Source of the DNA: Paludibacteraceae bacterium
GTDB taxonomy: Bacteria > Bacteroidota > Bacteroidia > Bacteroidales > Paludibacteraceae
Direction of reading: 5' to 3'
Length of the DNA: 56,406 nucleotides
Assembly: GCA_016302585.1 (NCBI GenBank)
Contig: JAEDNI010000004.1
Span: 1 to 56,406 of the forward strand
A program made the position numbers and the translations under genes. The notes beneath the pieces are model-generated. The model did no database searches and was not told the DNA's origin. It saw only the letters and a list, made by a program, of their open reading frames with translations. Positions 33,509 through 42,831 of this stretch are shown here, in pieces (position 1 is the first letter of the stretch; each line of letters starts with the position of its first letter).

Positions 33509-34717
33509 TTAATTGGATCGGGTATTGTTGTTTTTGTTGATAACCGTGGACTCGCTGTGCATCTCATATCGGTATTCATATTGATATTCGTTATCAAAGA
33601 TGGATGTATAGGGGCAATAAAACTCATAGTGATACCGATTGGAATACGGATAATAGGCTAAATAGAATTTGGAGAAGAAATAAATCGTACCGGCCAGCAC
33701 CATCGTTCTGGTAAGGAACAGGAACTTGGGCTGATGAACATACAAATAAATAAAATCAGCCAAAGCGATAATATAGAAGATGGCACCGTAATTCCGAATA
33801 CGTGCAAAACCGTTGATACTGGCGGATATAACACCGATTGTCAAGACAAAGGCAATGAACTGCGGCTTCTCCTCTCTGTGCGGATCATCTTCCATCTTCG
33901 TGTACACATAGTACATGATGAAATAGGGGAAGCAGATGTATTCCAAGGCATCTTCCAGAAAACCGAAGATATTACTCTTGATATCGGAATAGTGTACCAC
34001 CTTTTGCGCTAAAGACGAATCTCCCATGACGATAAAGGACGGCAGGTGGGATACAATAGTATCGCTGATAGCCCATATAGCAAAAGATATCAGTAGGCAT
34101 GCCAGAAGAGTCAAGTAATGAATCGGAATAAACCGCATCAACGGGAAAATCAGAATGATGGCAGCAGACGCATGAAAGAGTATGCCGCAGATTGCGAATA
34201 CAACATAGCCGATATAATTATGCTTTACGAAGTATAGAGTCGCCACAATGGAGCATACGATAGCCACACTCTCACGCAGTACTTCGGTGTTGAATAAAAA
34301 GAAATAACCGGTTAAACCATACACCAAAGCACAAAGGAAAATATGTTTACTGAACTTCTTGAAAACATAGAAGAAGGTTACATTCAACAGGATGGCATGC
34401 AATAACTGAAAGATATAGAAAGACTCAAAGAAATGCCGGCAGGTCGTTAAAATCATAGACCATAACGGCATGCGACCGTGATTGATTAAACTGTCGCTGA
34501 TAAACTCCTTGATATTCCCGAAACTGTCCCAAGCATCTTCGTATTCCGCCATGTAAGAGAGGGTGTCTCCGCCGACTCCATTGCGTAACCCAGCAAGCAG
34601 AATAAGGAAAAGACACGTGATGCGATACCATGCGCGTTTCGCACGGCAATCTTCCCGCTTGTCATAAACGATAGAGAGAATCAGCGTCATGAATATGTAT
34701 AGCAAGTAGGGTGTCAT
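33509..34717 (-). CDS. EpsG-family polysaccharide polymerase (Wzy-like)
   Basis: An inner-membrane protein of 402 residues with about ten hydrophobic helices. It shows the EpsG-type opening YLLYIFMTLILSIVYDKRED and LLAGLRNGVGGDTLSYMAEYE, whose R and D residues are characteristic. It is the likely periplasmic-side polymerase of this cluster. The ATG giving MTPYLLYIF is used because it sits four bases after the flippase stop; an open stretch of 12 codons upstream overlaps the flippase. The C-terminal tail (KNNNTRSN) is Asn-rich. Confidence 0.9.
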   Translation of the reverse strand: MTPYLLYIFMTLILSIVYDKREDCRAKRAWYRITCLFLILLAGLRNGVGGDTLSYMAEYEDAWDSFGNIKEFISDSLINHGRMPLWSMILTTCRHFFESFYIFQLLHAILLNVTFFYVFKKFSKHIFLCALVYGLTGYFFLFNTEVLRESVAIVCSIVATLYFVKHNYIGYVVFAICGILFHASAAIILIFPLMRFIPIHYLTLLACLLISFAIWAISDTIVSHLPSFIVMGDSSLAQKVVHYSDIKSNIFGFLEDALEYICFPYFIMYYVYTKMEDDPHREEKPQFIAFVLTIGVISASINGFARIRNYGAIFYIIALADFIYLYVHQPKFLFLTRTMVLAGTIYFFSKFYLAYYPYSNRYHYEFYCPYTSIFDNEYQYEYRYEMHSESTVINKNNNTRSN

Positions 34718-34721
34718 CGCC

Positions 34722-36077
34722 TCATTTTCCCCATAGTTCTTTGATGACAACACTCGGCCATTTCCAGTTCTGGTATGCCAACTGGGCGATACCCGGTGCC
34801 AAAATCAATCCCCATATGCCCCAATGGAATGTACTGAGGAATAGCCATAATAGCAAAACAGTTGCAGCGCCACTCACTAATGACGGAATAAAGAACGGTA
34901 TCTTATTATCCGCCATTATAAATCCGGCTGAAACAGCATGGTTGTGCTCTAATGTGCTTATCAGCAGCATCACGCACAGCATGGCTGTTGGCACGAAATG
35001 GGTTTGACTTCCAATCAAATCCAAAGCCCAGTTACCCAGCAACAACCATGCTGCGCCGCCAGCCATATATACCGCAATGAGGCTTCCTGTGCAGAGTAGG
35101 TAATAGCGCCTCAATCCCGTTAAGTCGTTCTCCGCGCGACATTGTGCCAACTTAGGCAGGTAAGATTGATAGAATACAGTTCCGCAGCGCGCCAAGATAT
35201 CCATCACCTGCAAGGTAATACCATAACATGCCACTTCTTCCAAAGTCAGGAAAGCCGAACCTATTAAGATAGCGGACTTGTTCACCAAGAATCCGCCTAA
35301 TTGCGTTAAGCCGATCTTGATGGCATTCGGAGTGATGGCACCAAGTATCTGTTTGGAATCTTGCGTATCAGCAACCGCTAAATGGGCTTTCAGTTCCGGT
35401 GTGAAAAAGACGCGATAGGTAAGTACACGTCTAATAATGGTCGAAACCAGTTGCGAAGCCACAATAGCAGTTAGTCCCAAACCGGCATAGATAAGTCCGA
35501 TGGCTAAACCAATATACACGGCTTGACCCAACATGTTAATCTGTTGGCAGCGCTTGACATAGCCTTTCCCAGTCAGAAGCGCATCGTAATAAAGCGTGTA
35601 CAGGTTATAGCAGTTGATGGCAATTAACAGCACCCAGGCTATCATCGCATCTTGCTTATCTCCTGTATATTTCTGCAGGATATAATAGAAATAAGCCGTT
35701 CCTGCTGTGGCCAGAAGGGTAAATACGGCTATAGCTATCCATCGATAGAAACGTCGCATAGCAGCCAAGGTGCCTTTGAGCAGACTATAGTCCACTTCAG
35801 CATCAGGCGTTGTTTGCACAACCCCTTCTTTCTGCAGCGCTTTGACACCGGAGAAGATATAACTGATATTTCGTGCAAAGGTAGGACGAAAACCAAAATC
35901 GAGCAGCAGAACAAGAAATGTGATCGTCTGGAAGATATTCCAAACACCTACTGTCTCTTGCGACATCTTATGAAGGATAAAGGGTAACAGCAATACCCCC
36001 GCACCTATCATAAACGCTGTGCCGGCATAGCTCCACGCGATCTCTCGCTTACCGATATTTTCGATTTTCTCTGCCAC
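34722..36077 (-). CDS. oligosaccharide flippase (Wzx-like)
   Basis: A polytopic inner-membrane protein of 451 residues from the MOP exporter superfamily, moving lipid-linked repeat units to the periplasm. It has twelve or more hydrophobic segments, with the N-terminal block SYAGTAFMIGAGVLLLPFIL and the typical FGFRPTFARNISYIFSG segment. The soluble loop at about 95-115 is Lys/Glu-rich. It abuts the nucleotide-sugar dehydrogenase gene with no gap. Confidence 0.9.
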   Translation of the reverse strand: MAEKIENIGKREIAWSYAGTAFMIGAGVLLLPFILHKMSQETVGVWNIFQTITFLVLLLDFGFRPTFARNISYIFSGVKALQKEGVVQTTPDAEVDYSLLKGTLAAMRRFYRWIAIAVFTLLATAGTAYFYYILQKYTGDKQDAMIAWVLLIAINCYNLYTLYYDALLTGKGYVKRCQQINMLGQAVYIGLAIGLIYAGLGLTAIVASQLVSTIIRRVLTYRVFFTPELKAHLAVADTQDSKQILGAITPNAIKIGLTQLGGFLVNKSAILIGSAFLTLEEVACYGITLQVMDILARCGTVFYQSYLPKLAQCRAENDLTGLRRYYLLCTGSLIAVYMAGGAAWLLLGNWALDLIGSQTHFVPTAMLCVMLLISTLEHNHAVSAGFIMADNKIPFFIPSLVSGAATVLLLWLFLSTFHWGIWGLILAPGIAQLAYQNWKWPSVVIKELWGK

Positions 36078-37316
36078 TTAGTCGCGTCTAAAGATATCTC
36101 GCGTGTACACTTTCTCTTTTACGTCGTCCAGACTGGTATCATAGCGATTTGCTATGATAGCTTGACTGCGAAGTTTGAATTCTACCAGGTTATTAACCAC
36201 TTCGCTACCGAAGAATGTGCTTCCGTTTTCAAGTGTCGGTTCATAAATGATAACCGTAGCACCTTTTGCTTTAACACGTTTCATGATACCCTGGATGGAA
36301 GATTGACGGAAGTTATCGCTATTGGCCTTCATCGTCAGACGATAGACACCAATCGTGCAGGGTTTCTCTTCGGAGGCGTTGAACTGGCCGTTATGGTAGT
36401 AGTCGTAATAACCGGCTTTGGCCAAAACGCGATCGGCAATAAAGTCCTTACGGGTACGGTTGGATTCAACTATCGCTTCAATCAGGTTTTCCGGCACGTC
36501 TTGATAGTTGGCCAATAACTGCTTTGTGTCTTTGGGCAAACAGTAACCTCCGTAGCCGAAGGAAGGATTGTTGTATTGCGTACCAATACGTGGATCCAAA
36601 CAAACACCATCAATGATATCTTGCGTATTCAAACCCTTCATCTCGGCGTATGTATCGAGTTCGTTGAAATAACTTACACGAAGTGCCAAATAGGTGTTGG
36701 CAAACAACTTAACCGCTTCTGCTTCAGTCAAACCCATGATACGCGTCTCGATATTCTCTTTGAGCGCACCTTCTTGGAGTAACTCGGCAAAACGCTCCGC
36801 CGCCTTTGTGAGCCGTTCGTCGTTTTTGACCGTTCCGACGATGATTCTGGACGGGTAGAGGTTATCGTAGAGCGCTTTGGACTCGCGCAGGAACTCCGGC
36901 GAGAAGAGGATGTTCTCGCAGTTGTATTTCTTGCGCACCGACATCGTATAGCCGACAGGAATGGTCGATTTAATGACCATGATTGCCTTCGGATTGACGC
37001 GGAGGACGGTCTCAATGACGTTCTCCACAGCCGAAGTGTCGAAATAATTCCGCTGGCTGTCATAGTTCGTCGGAGCGGCAATGACGACGTATTCCGCATC
37101 CTTATACGCAGCTTCGGCATCGAGTGTCGCCGTGAGGTCGAGTTCTTTTTCGGCGAGGTATTTCTCAATATACTCGTCTTGGATGGGTGAACGGCGAGAG
37201 TTGATCATCTCCACTTTCTCCGGGATGATGTCCACCGCCGTCACTTTGTTATGCTGGGCGAGTAGGGTAGCGATGCTGAGACCTACATAACCTGTTCCTG
37301 CAACTGCAATTTTCAT
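36078..37316 (-). CDS. UDP-glucose/GDP-mannose-family 6-dehydrogenase, full length
   Basis: NAD-dependent enzyme that oxidises a nucleotide sugar to the uronic acid, 412 residues. It has Rossmann AGTGYVGLSIATLLAQHN (residues about 6-23), the thioester cysteine in GYGGYCLPKD (C about 264), and a C-terminal UDP-binding domain (IGVYRLTMKANSDNFRQSSI). UDP-glucose is the likeliest substrate, but UDP-GlcNAc is possible given the WlbA-like gene at the left end of the window. A second, shorter family member lies immediately upstream. Confidence 0.93.
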   Translation of the reverse strand: MKIAVAGTGYVGLSIATLLAQHNKVTAVDIIPEKVEMINSRRSPIQDEYIEKYLAEKELDLTATLDAEAAYKDAEYVVIAAPTNYDSQRNYFDTSAVENVIETVLRVNPKAIMVIKSTIPVGYTMSVRKKYNCENILFSPEFLRESKALYDNLYPSRIIVGTVKNDERLTKAAERFAELLQEGALKENIETRIMGLTEAEAVKLFANTYLALRVSYFNELDTYAEMKGLNTQDIIDGVCLDPRIGTQYNNPSFGYGGYCLPKDTKQLLANYQDVPENLIEAIVESNRTRKDFIADRVLAKAGYYDYYHNGQFNASEEKPCTIGVYRLTMKANSDNFRQSSIQGIMKRVKAKGATVIIYEPTLENGSTFFGSEVVNNLVEFKLRSQAIIANRYDTSLDDVKEKVYTRDIFRRD

Positions 37317-37354
37317 GATTCAAAAAAGGGTGTTATAGAGTACTAACCTTGGCT

Positions 37355-37398
37355 TTGACTGTCGGTTGACCGTCGGTTGACCGTCGCTTGACTGTCGG
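37355..37398. repeat. 11-bp tandem repeat, word TTGACCGTCGG
   Basis: Four exact-length 11-bp units (TTGACTGTCGG, TTGACCGTCGG, TTGACCGTCGC, TTGACTGTCGG), followed by a degenerate TTGGACCGTTT. It lies in the 125-base gap between the two dehydrogenase genes. Confidence 0.9.
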
Positions 37399-37441
37399 GA
37401 TTGGACCGTTTTTTGTCTATTAGATGTATTCCGTGAGATTT

Positions 37442-38197
37442 TTAAATGTGTTCCTCGACGCCACGGAAATGAACGTTCAGTTCGTGGAGGTGCTCAAGGA
37501 GTGTTCCGAGTGAGGTTCCTTTGGTCATTTCCGCAAACGCGTTTACATCCTTCGGGAAACATTTTCCGCCATATCCGAACTTGCCGTCCGGCCCGGGAAC
37601 ATAAGTATGGGTGTCGTTGATGTAGCCCGACAAAAGAACGCCGGTGTGCACTTTACGCCAGTCAGCACCCATCTTCTCGCAGTACTCTTTGCAAGCATTG
37701 AAATAGGTTACTTTATACGCACCGAAGACATTGTGCATGTACTTGGTCAACTCTGCCTCCAGCGGACTCATCACCGTAAATTTCTTACCCACGAAGATCT
37801 TTGTCAGCAGGTCCTGAGCACCCGTGAAGACCATCGTCTGCTTGTTAAAGTCCTCAATGAACGTACGCTCCGTAAGGAACTCCGGCATGTAATAGACGTT
37901 ATGTCCGGTTTCTTTGGTAAGCATAGCACTTGTTCCCGGAAGAATCGTTGTGCGTACAAAGACCGGTACGTCCGGCAGATTCTTGATTAACTGCTTCATC
38001 AGCGTCAAATCCTGCGAACCATCTTCTTCTGTCGGCACGTGAATTTGCAGGAAAGCGATGTCAATCCCGCTCAAATCATCATTGTAGCCTTTAGGAGGAT
38101 CACTGATAAAAAGTTTACACTCAGGGTTGTTGTTCTCCAACCAATTCTTCAAAGCTCCGCCCACGAAGCCGCATCCAATAATTCCAACTTTAATCAT
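37442..38197 (-). CDS. short nucleotide-sugar dehydrogenase lacking the C-terminal domain
   Basis: A 251-residue member of the UDP-glucose/GDP-mannose dehydrogenase family. It has Rossmann IIGCGFVGGALKNWL (5-19) and the catalytic cysteine in FGYGGKCFPKDV (about 218). It stops after the central domain, missing the roughly 120-residue UDP-binding C-terminal domain. The residues around the active site (YMPEFLTERTFIEDF; AELTKYMHNVFGAYKVTYFN) are intact and no frameshift is evident, so it looks like a natural short form. A promoter lies 40 bases upstream, making this the first gene of the minus-strand cluster. Confidence 0.88.
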   Translation of the reverse strand: MIKVGIIGCGFVGGALKNWLENNNPECKLFISDPPKGYNDDLSGIDIAFLQIHVPTEEDGSQDLTLMKQLIKNLPDVPVFVRTTILPGTSAMLTKETGHNVYYMPEFLTERTFIEDFNKQTMVFTGAQDLLTKIFVGKKFTVMSPLEAELTKYMHNVFGAYKVTYFNACKEYCEKMGADWRKVHTGVLLSGYINDTHTYVPGPDGKFGYGGKCFPKDVNAFAEMTKGTSLGTLLEHLHELNVHFRGVEEHI

Positions 38198-38236
38198 GTT
38201 TTTCTATAGAATTTTGTTATTTTTACGAATTAGCCT

Positions 38237-38245
38237 GCAAAGATA
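38237..38245 (-). promoter_or_regulatory. promoter of the polysaccharide cluster
   Basis: TATCTTTGC on the minus strand (TAnnTTTG) lies 40 bases before the short dehydrogenase gene. It is the only convincing promoter seen for the gene series down to gltX and recQ. Confidence 0.7.
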
Positions 38246-38359
38246 CGAATTAATTTTCATATACGCAAGTGCGCGCGCAATTTTATAAGGAAAAAACGCG
38301 TATAAGTGCAAAAAACGAATTTTTTTTGCTTTTCATTTTCTACTTTCAAGATTTTGTAG

Positions 38360-38367
38360 TACCTTTG
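38360..38367 (+). promoter_or_regulatory. promoter of the GT117 gene
   Basis: TACCTTTG (TAnnTTTG), preceded by TTTTGTAG, lies 49 bases before the GT117 start. It is divergent from the promoter of the polysaccharide cluster. Confidence 0.65.
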
Positions 38368-38415
38368 TGCCGATTTTGCCTAAAAATGGCCTAAAATAAA
38401 TAAAATAATAAAAAT

Positions 38416-41400
38416 ATGAAGAATTTTAAATTGTGGAATACGCTGTGCGGATGGGTGGTATTTGCCATCGCAGCGGCAACGTATCTCCTCACGATGGAGC
38501 CAACCGCATCGTTTTGGGACTGCGGTGAGTTCATCTCCAGCGCCGTGAAATTGGACGTTGGACACCCGCCCGGAGCACCGTTTTTCATGCTGATGGGTCA
38601 TTTCTTTAGTCTGTTTGCCTCGGACACCGAGCACCTGGCGATGTGTGTGAACGCTTTGTCTGCCCTCGCCAGTGCCTTTACCATTCTGTTCCTGTTCTGG
38701 ACCATTACCGCTTTGGCGAAGAAACTGGTTCAACCCGACACGATGGCAAAGGGTATCGGTTTGTTAGCCGCAGGTACAGTAGGAGCCTTGGCTTACACCT
38801 TCTCGGATACCTTCTGGTTCTCAGCGGTGGAAGGAGAGGTATATGCCTCATCATCGCTCTTCACGGCTGTAGTTTTCTGGCTGATTCTTAAGTGGGACGA
38901 GCATGCAGATGAAGAGGGTTCTGACCGTTGGCTGATTGCTATTGCCTATTTGATGGGATTGTCTATCGGTGTTCACTTGCTGAACTTGCTGACGATACCT
39001 GCTATCGGACTGGTTTATTACTTCCGTCGCTATCCATTCAGTTGGTGGGGTGTGATTGCTGCCTTTGCTGCGTCCTGCGGTGTGTTAGCAGTCATTTTGT
39101 ACGGTATTATTCCGGGTTTCCCGACAGTAGCCGGTTGGTTTGAACTGCTGTTTGTGAACGGTCTCGGATGTCCGTTTAATACGGGTTTGGTAGTTTATAT
39201 TATCGCAGCAATCTTGGCCCTTGCGTGGGCAATTTATGAGTCGGCAGTCGATCGCAGTAAAATACGTATGATCCTATCGTTTGTCCTGGCGTTCGTGCTT
39301 TCAGGTGCCGCTTTCCTCTTCGAACAATGGTGGATTGGTGTGATCTTAGCGATCGTTTTAACGGCCGTATTGCTGTCGTATCGGGAGGTTGTTCCGGCTC
39401 GTTGGCTGAATACGATAACTGTGATGATTGCTGTTATCCTGATCGGTTACAGTTCTTATGCAGCTCTTGTCATTCGTTCGAATGCCGATACGCCGATGGA
39501 TCAGAACAGTCCGGATAATGTCTTCTCGCTCAAGTATTATCTGAATCGTGAGCAATATGGTGACCGTCCGTTGTTCTACGGACAATACTATAATGCACCG
39601 GTTAAACTGAGTGTAGAGGGTAATTTATGTATTCCGGTTGAGAAAAAAGGGCACGCTCAATACGCTCCGGCGCCTCACGTAGAAGGAGAAAAAGACCATT
39701 ATGTAGTTACCGGTCATAAGACGAATTATCAGTATATGAGCCAATTCTGCACGATCTTCCCGCGTATGTATTCTTCGCAAGGAAGTCATCAGTCCGCTTA
39801 TAAAGAATGGGGTCAAGTGAAAGGAAGACGTGTTCGCTATGAGTATTGCGGACAGCAGAAAGCGGACCAATGTCCGACCTTCGGAGAGAACCTTCGTTTC
39901 TTCTTTGCATACCAAGTACATTTTATGTACTGGCGTTACTTCATGTGGAACTTTGCCGGTCGCCAAAATGACTTGCAGTCATATGGAGAGATCACCAAAG
40001 GAAACTGGATCTCGGGTATTCCTTTCATAGACAATGCACGTCTTGGCGATCAATCCATGCTGCCTACGGAATACAAGGAAAATAAGGGACACAATGTGTA
40101 TTATTTCCTGCCGCTTCTGTTAGGTCTTATTGGTATCTTCTGGCAACTCACGCGTGTGAAAGACGGAGAAGCAAAGGGTGCCAAGAACTTCACCTTGACC
40201 TTCCTGCTTTTCTTCTTAACCGGTTTGGCTATTGTGATTTATTTGAATCAGACGCCTTATCAACCGCGTGAACGAGACTATGCTTATGCGGGCTCCTTCT
40301 ATGCGTTCTGTATTTGGATCGGTTTAGGTGTGTTGGCGCTGATTGACTGGTGTTCGCGTTCTGTAAAATCCAATACGGGACAAGTGATTGTAGCCGTATT
40401 ACTGGCCGTTGTTTGTCTGGGTGTACCTGCTCAAATGGCGTCTCAGAACTGGGATGATCACGATCGTTCAAATCGCTATTCCTGTCGCGATTTCGGAGCG
40501 AACTATCTCAAGTCCTGTGAGACGCAGGCTATCCTGTTCTCTAATGGCGATAATGACACCTTCCCGCTTTGGTATAACCAAGAAGTAGAAGAAGTAGGTA
40601 CAGATCTGCGTGTATGTAACCTCTCGTATTTACAAACCGATTGGTATATCTCGCAGATGAAACGCCCGTACTATGAATCAAAAGCGCTTCCTATCTCTTG
40701 GGAATACAAGGATTTCATGCCGAACAGCAATGAGATAGCACGTGTAGACAATCGTCTGGGGCAGCCTATTTCGGTAGAGCGCGCATTCAACTTCTTGCGT
40801 TCCGACGATCCGCGAACCAAGACTCGCGAAGGCGATAACTATATCCCGTCCGACAAACTCTATGTAGAGACTCCGAGCGGCGAGCGAGTTATGTTCCAAA
40901 GCAAACGTATGTACACCCGTTCGCAGATGATGATCATGGAGATGATTTCTACGAATAACTGGGAGCGTCCTATTTATTTCTGCGCAACAGTAGGTAATGA
41001 CTATTATCTTGGTTTGGAGCCTTGGATGGAATTGACCGGTTTGGCATATCAAATCACTCCGACTCGCAGTCGGGATGGTCAACCGCGCGTGAACTCCGAG
41101 AAGATGTACGAGAATATGATGCATAAGTTCAAATACGGCAACATGAATATGCCGGGCATCTATATCGATGAGAACTTGATGCGTATGTGTCGTACGCACC
41201 GGATGATGTTCGCGCAATTGGCAGAGCAACTGATTCGTGAGAACCAACGTGACAAGGCGCTTGAAGTGCTTGATTTCGCGGAAGAGCAACTGCCCGGATA
41301 TAATATCTCATATGACTATACTTCGGCTTCGATGGCATCGATGTACTTCCTTTTAAATCAAGACGAGAAGGCCCTTGCTATCATGGAGAAAGTAGCGGAG

Positions 41401-41580
41401 AATAGCGTAGAGAATATCCGTTTTGCGGCTTCTTTAAATCGCGAGCGTCGTAAGTCTCTGGAGTCGAATACCTATCGCGAATGGCAGATCCTCGGCTTTG
41501 TACTGCAGACCTGTGAGCGCTACGGACATAACGATTTTGTGGATAAGTACTATGCAGACTATGCTTCTTATTCAAAATAA
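38416..41580 (+). CDS. GT117 (DUF2723) family membrane protein
   Basis: A large inner-membrane protein of 1054 residues. It has a DUF2723 opening (ATYLLTMEPTASFWDCGEFI, GHPPGAPFFMLMGHFF), about a dozen helices in the first 650 residues, and a soluble periplasmic C-terminal half with TPR-like helices near the end (KALEVLDFAEEQL; EKALAIMEKVAE). The WDCGEF motif resembles the acidic catalytic loop of GT-C enzymes, so it is probably a lipid-linked glycosyltransferase, perhaps acting on proteins. The family is widespread in Bacteroidota. Length is normal. It is followed by a CobW-type GTPase nine bases downstream. Confidence 0.92.
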   Translation: MKNFKLWNTLCGWVVFAIAAATYLLTMEPTASFWDCGEFISSAVKLDVGHPPGAPFFMLMGHFFSLFASDTEHLAMCVNALSALASAFTILFLFWTITALAKKLVQPDTMAKGIGLLAAGTVGALAYTFSDTFWFSAVEGEVYASSSLFTAVVFWLILKWDEHADEEGSDRWLIAIAYLMGLSIGVHLLNLLTIPAIGLVYYFRRYPFSWWGVIAAFAASCGVLAVILYGIIPGFPTVAGWFELLFVNGLGCPFNTGLVVYIIAAILALAWAIYESAVDRSKIRMILSFVLAFVLSGAAFLFEQWWIGVILAIVLTAVLLSYREVVPARWLNTITVMIAVILIGYSSYAALVIRSNADTPMDQNSPDNVFSLKYYLNREQYGDRPLFYGQYYNAPVKLSVEGNLCIPVEKKGHAQYAPAPHVEGEKDHYVVTGHKTNYQYMSQFCTIFPRMYSSQGSHQSAYKEWGQVKGRRVRYEYCGQQKADQCPTFGENLRFFFAYQVHFMYWRYFMWNFAGRQNDLQSYGEITKGNWISGIPFIDNARLGDQSMLPTEYKENKGHNVYYFLPLLLGLIGIFWQLTRVKDGEAKGAKNFTLTFLLFFLTGLAIVIYLNQTPYQPRERDYAYAGSFYAFCIWIGLGVLALIDWCSRSVKSNTGQVIVAVLLAVVCLGVPAQMASQNWDDHDRSNRYSCRDFGANYLKSCETQAILFSNGDNDTFPLWYNQEVEEVGTDLRVCNLSYLQTDWYISQMKRPYYESKALPISWEYKDFMPNSNEIARVDNRLGQPISVERAFNFLRSDDPRTKTREGDNYIPSDKLYVETPSGERVMFQSKRMYTRSQMMIMEMISTNNWERPIYFCATVGNDYYLGLEPWMELTGLAYQITPTRSRDGQPRVNSEKMYENMMHKFKYGNMNMPGIYIDENLMRMCRTHRMMFAQLAEQLIRENQRDKALEVLDFAEEQLPGYNISYDYTSASMASMYFLLNQDEKALAIMEKVAENSVENIRFAASLNRERRKSLESNTYREWQILGFVLQTCERYGHNDFVDKYYADYASYSK

Positions 41581-41589
41581 TTTAAAACA

Positions 41590-42831
41590 ATGAAAACAAT
41601 TAATAAAGTACCTGTCTTGCTGCTCACGGGCTATCTCGGGAGCGGCAAGACAACGCTTCTCAACCGCATCTTGACGAATACGAAAGGAATTCGTTTTGCG
41701 GTTATTGTGAATGATATCGGAGAAGTCAATATTGATGCTTCTTTGATTCAAAAGGGCGGAGTAGTATCGCAACAGGATGATTCGCTTGTAGCGCTTCAGA
41801 ACGGTTGTATCTGCTGTTCGCTTAAGATGGACCTGATTGCTCAGTTACATGACCTGGTTGCACAGAAAGCCTATGATTATATCGTAATCGAGGCCTCCGG
41901 AATATGTGAACCGGCACCTATTGCTCAAACGATCTGTTCCTATCCGGAGATGGTACCTCAATTTGCCATGGACGGAGTACCTGTATTGGATTGTATTTGC
42001 GCAGTAGTGGATGCTCTGCGACTACGTGATGAGTTCGATGGAGGACTGGCCTTGGAACATCATATTCCGAAGGAAGAAGACCTTGCTGCCTTGGTTACAG
42101 AACAAATAGAGTTCTGTAACATTATTCTGTTGAACAAGGCCTCCGAGGTTAGCGAAGAGGAACTGACGAGAATTAAATCCATCATTCGCGCCATTCAACC
42201 CACAGCTCCAATTATCGAAACGAACTACTGCGATGTGGACTTGGAGAAACTTCTGAAAACGAATCTCTTTGACTTTGACCGTACGGCTACTTCTGCTGCT
42301 TGGATTCAAGAAGTAGAAGATGCCAGCCATCATCACGACCATCACGCTGACGATGATGATGATGACGATGAGGAAGAGGAGGAGCATGAGCATGAGCATG
42401 AGCATGAGCATCATCACCATCATCACGATCATGACCATGAGCATGGCGATCACGATCACTTGGCTGAGTTCGGAATAGACACCTATGTATATTACGCGCG
42501 CAAGCCTTTTGACCTGGGACTCTTTGATGAGTTTGTAGCGGCTCACTGGCCGAAGAATGTGATCCGTTGTAAGGGTATGTGCTATTTTGCCGAAGAGTAT
42601 GATATGTGCTATCTCTTTGAGCAAGCCGGTCGTCAGTTCAATCTGCGTAAAGCAGGAGAGTGGTTTGCTACTATGCCTAAAGAAGAGTTGATGCAACTCA
42701 TGGCGGACGATGCCCAATTGCGGAAGGACTGGGACGAACAATACGGTGATCGCATGCAGAAACTGGTGTTCATTGGCCAGCATTTAGATGTAAAAGCCAT
42801 CCAAACAGCCTTAGATAACTGCTTGCAATGA
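41590..42831 (+). CDS. CobW/COG0523-family G3E GTPase with His/Asp/Glu-rich insert
   Basis: Metal-chaperone GTPase of 413 residues. It has Walker A GYLGSGKTT (14-22), the conserved CICC metal site (73-76), the NKASEV guanine-recognition motif and a CobW C-terminal domain (PKNVIRCKGMCYFAEEYDM). Between the domains lies an insert of about 50 residues of His, Asp and Glu (DDDDDDDEEEEE, HEHEHEHEHHHHHH), suited to binding zinc or another divalent metal. It probably delivers zinc, or cobalt or nickel, to a client protein. Its stop overlaps the next gene's start by four bases. Confidence 0.92.
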   Translation: MKTINKVPVLLLTGYLGSGKTTLLNRILTNTKGIRFAVIVNDIGEVNIDASLIQKGGVVSQQDDSLVALQNGCICCSLKMDLIAQLHDLVAQKAYDYIVIEASGICEPAPIAQTICSYPEMVPQFAMDGVPVLDCICAVVDALRLRDEFDGGLALEHHIPKEEDLAALVTEQIEFCNIILLNKASEVSEEELTRIKSIIRAIQPTAPIIETNYCDVDLEKLLKTNLFDFDRTATSAAWIQEVEDASHHHDHHADDDDDDDEEEEEHEHEHEHEHHHHHHDHDHEHGDHDHLAEFGIDTYVYYARKPFDLGLFDEFVAAHWPKNVIRCKGMCYFAEEYDMCYLFEQAGRQFNLRKAGEWFATMPKEELMQLMADDAQLRKDWDEQYGDRMQKLVFIGQHLDVKAIQTALDNCLQ

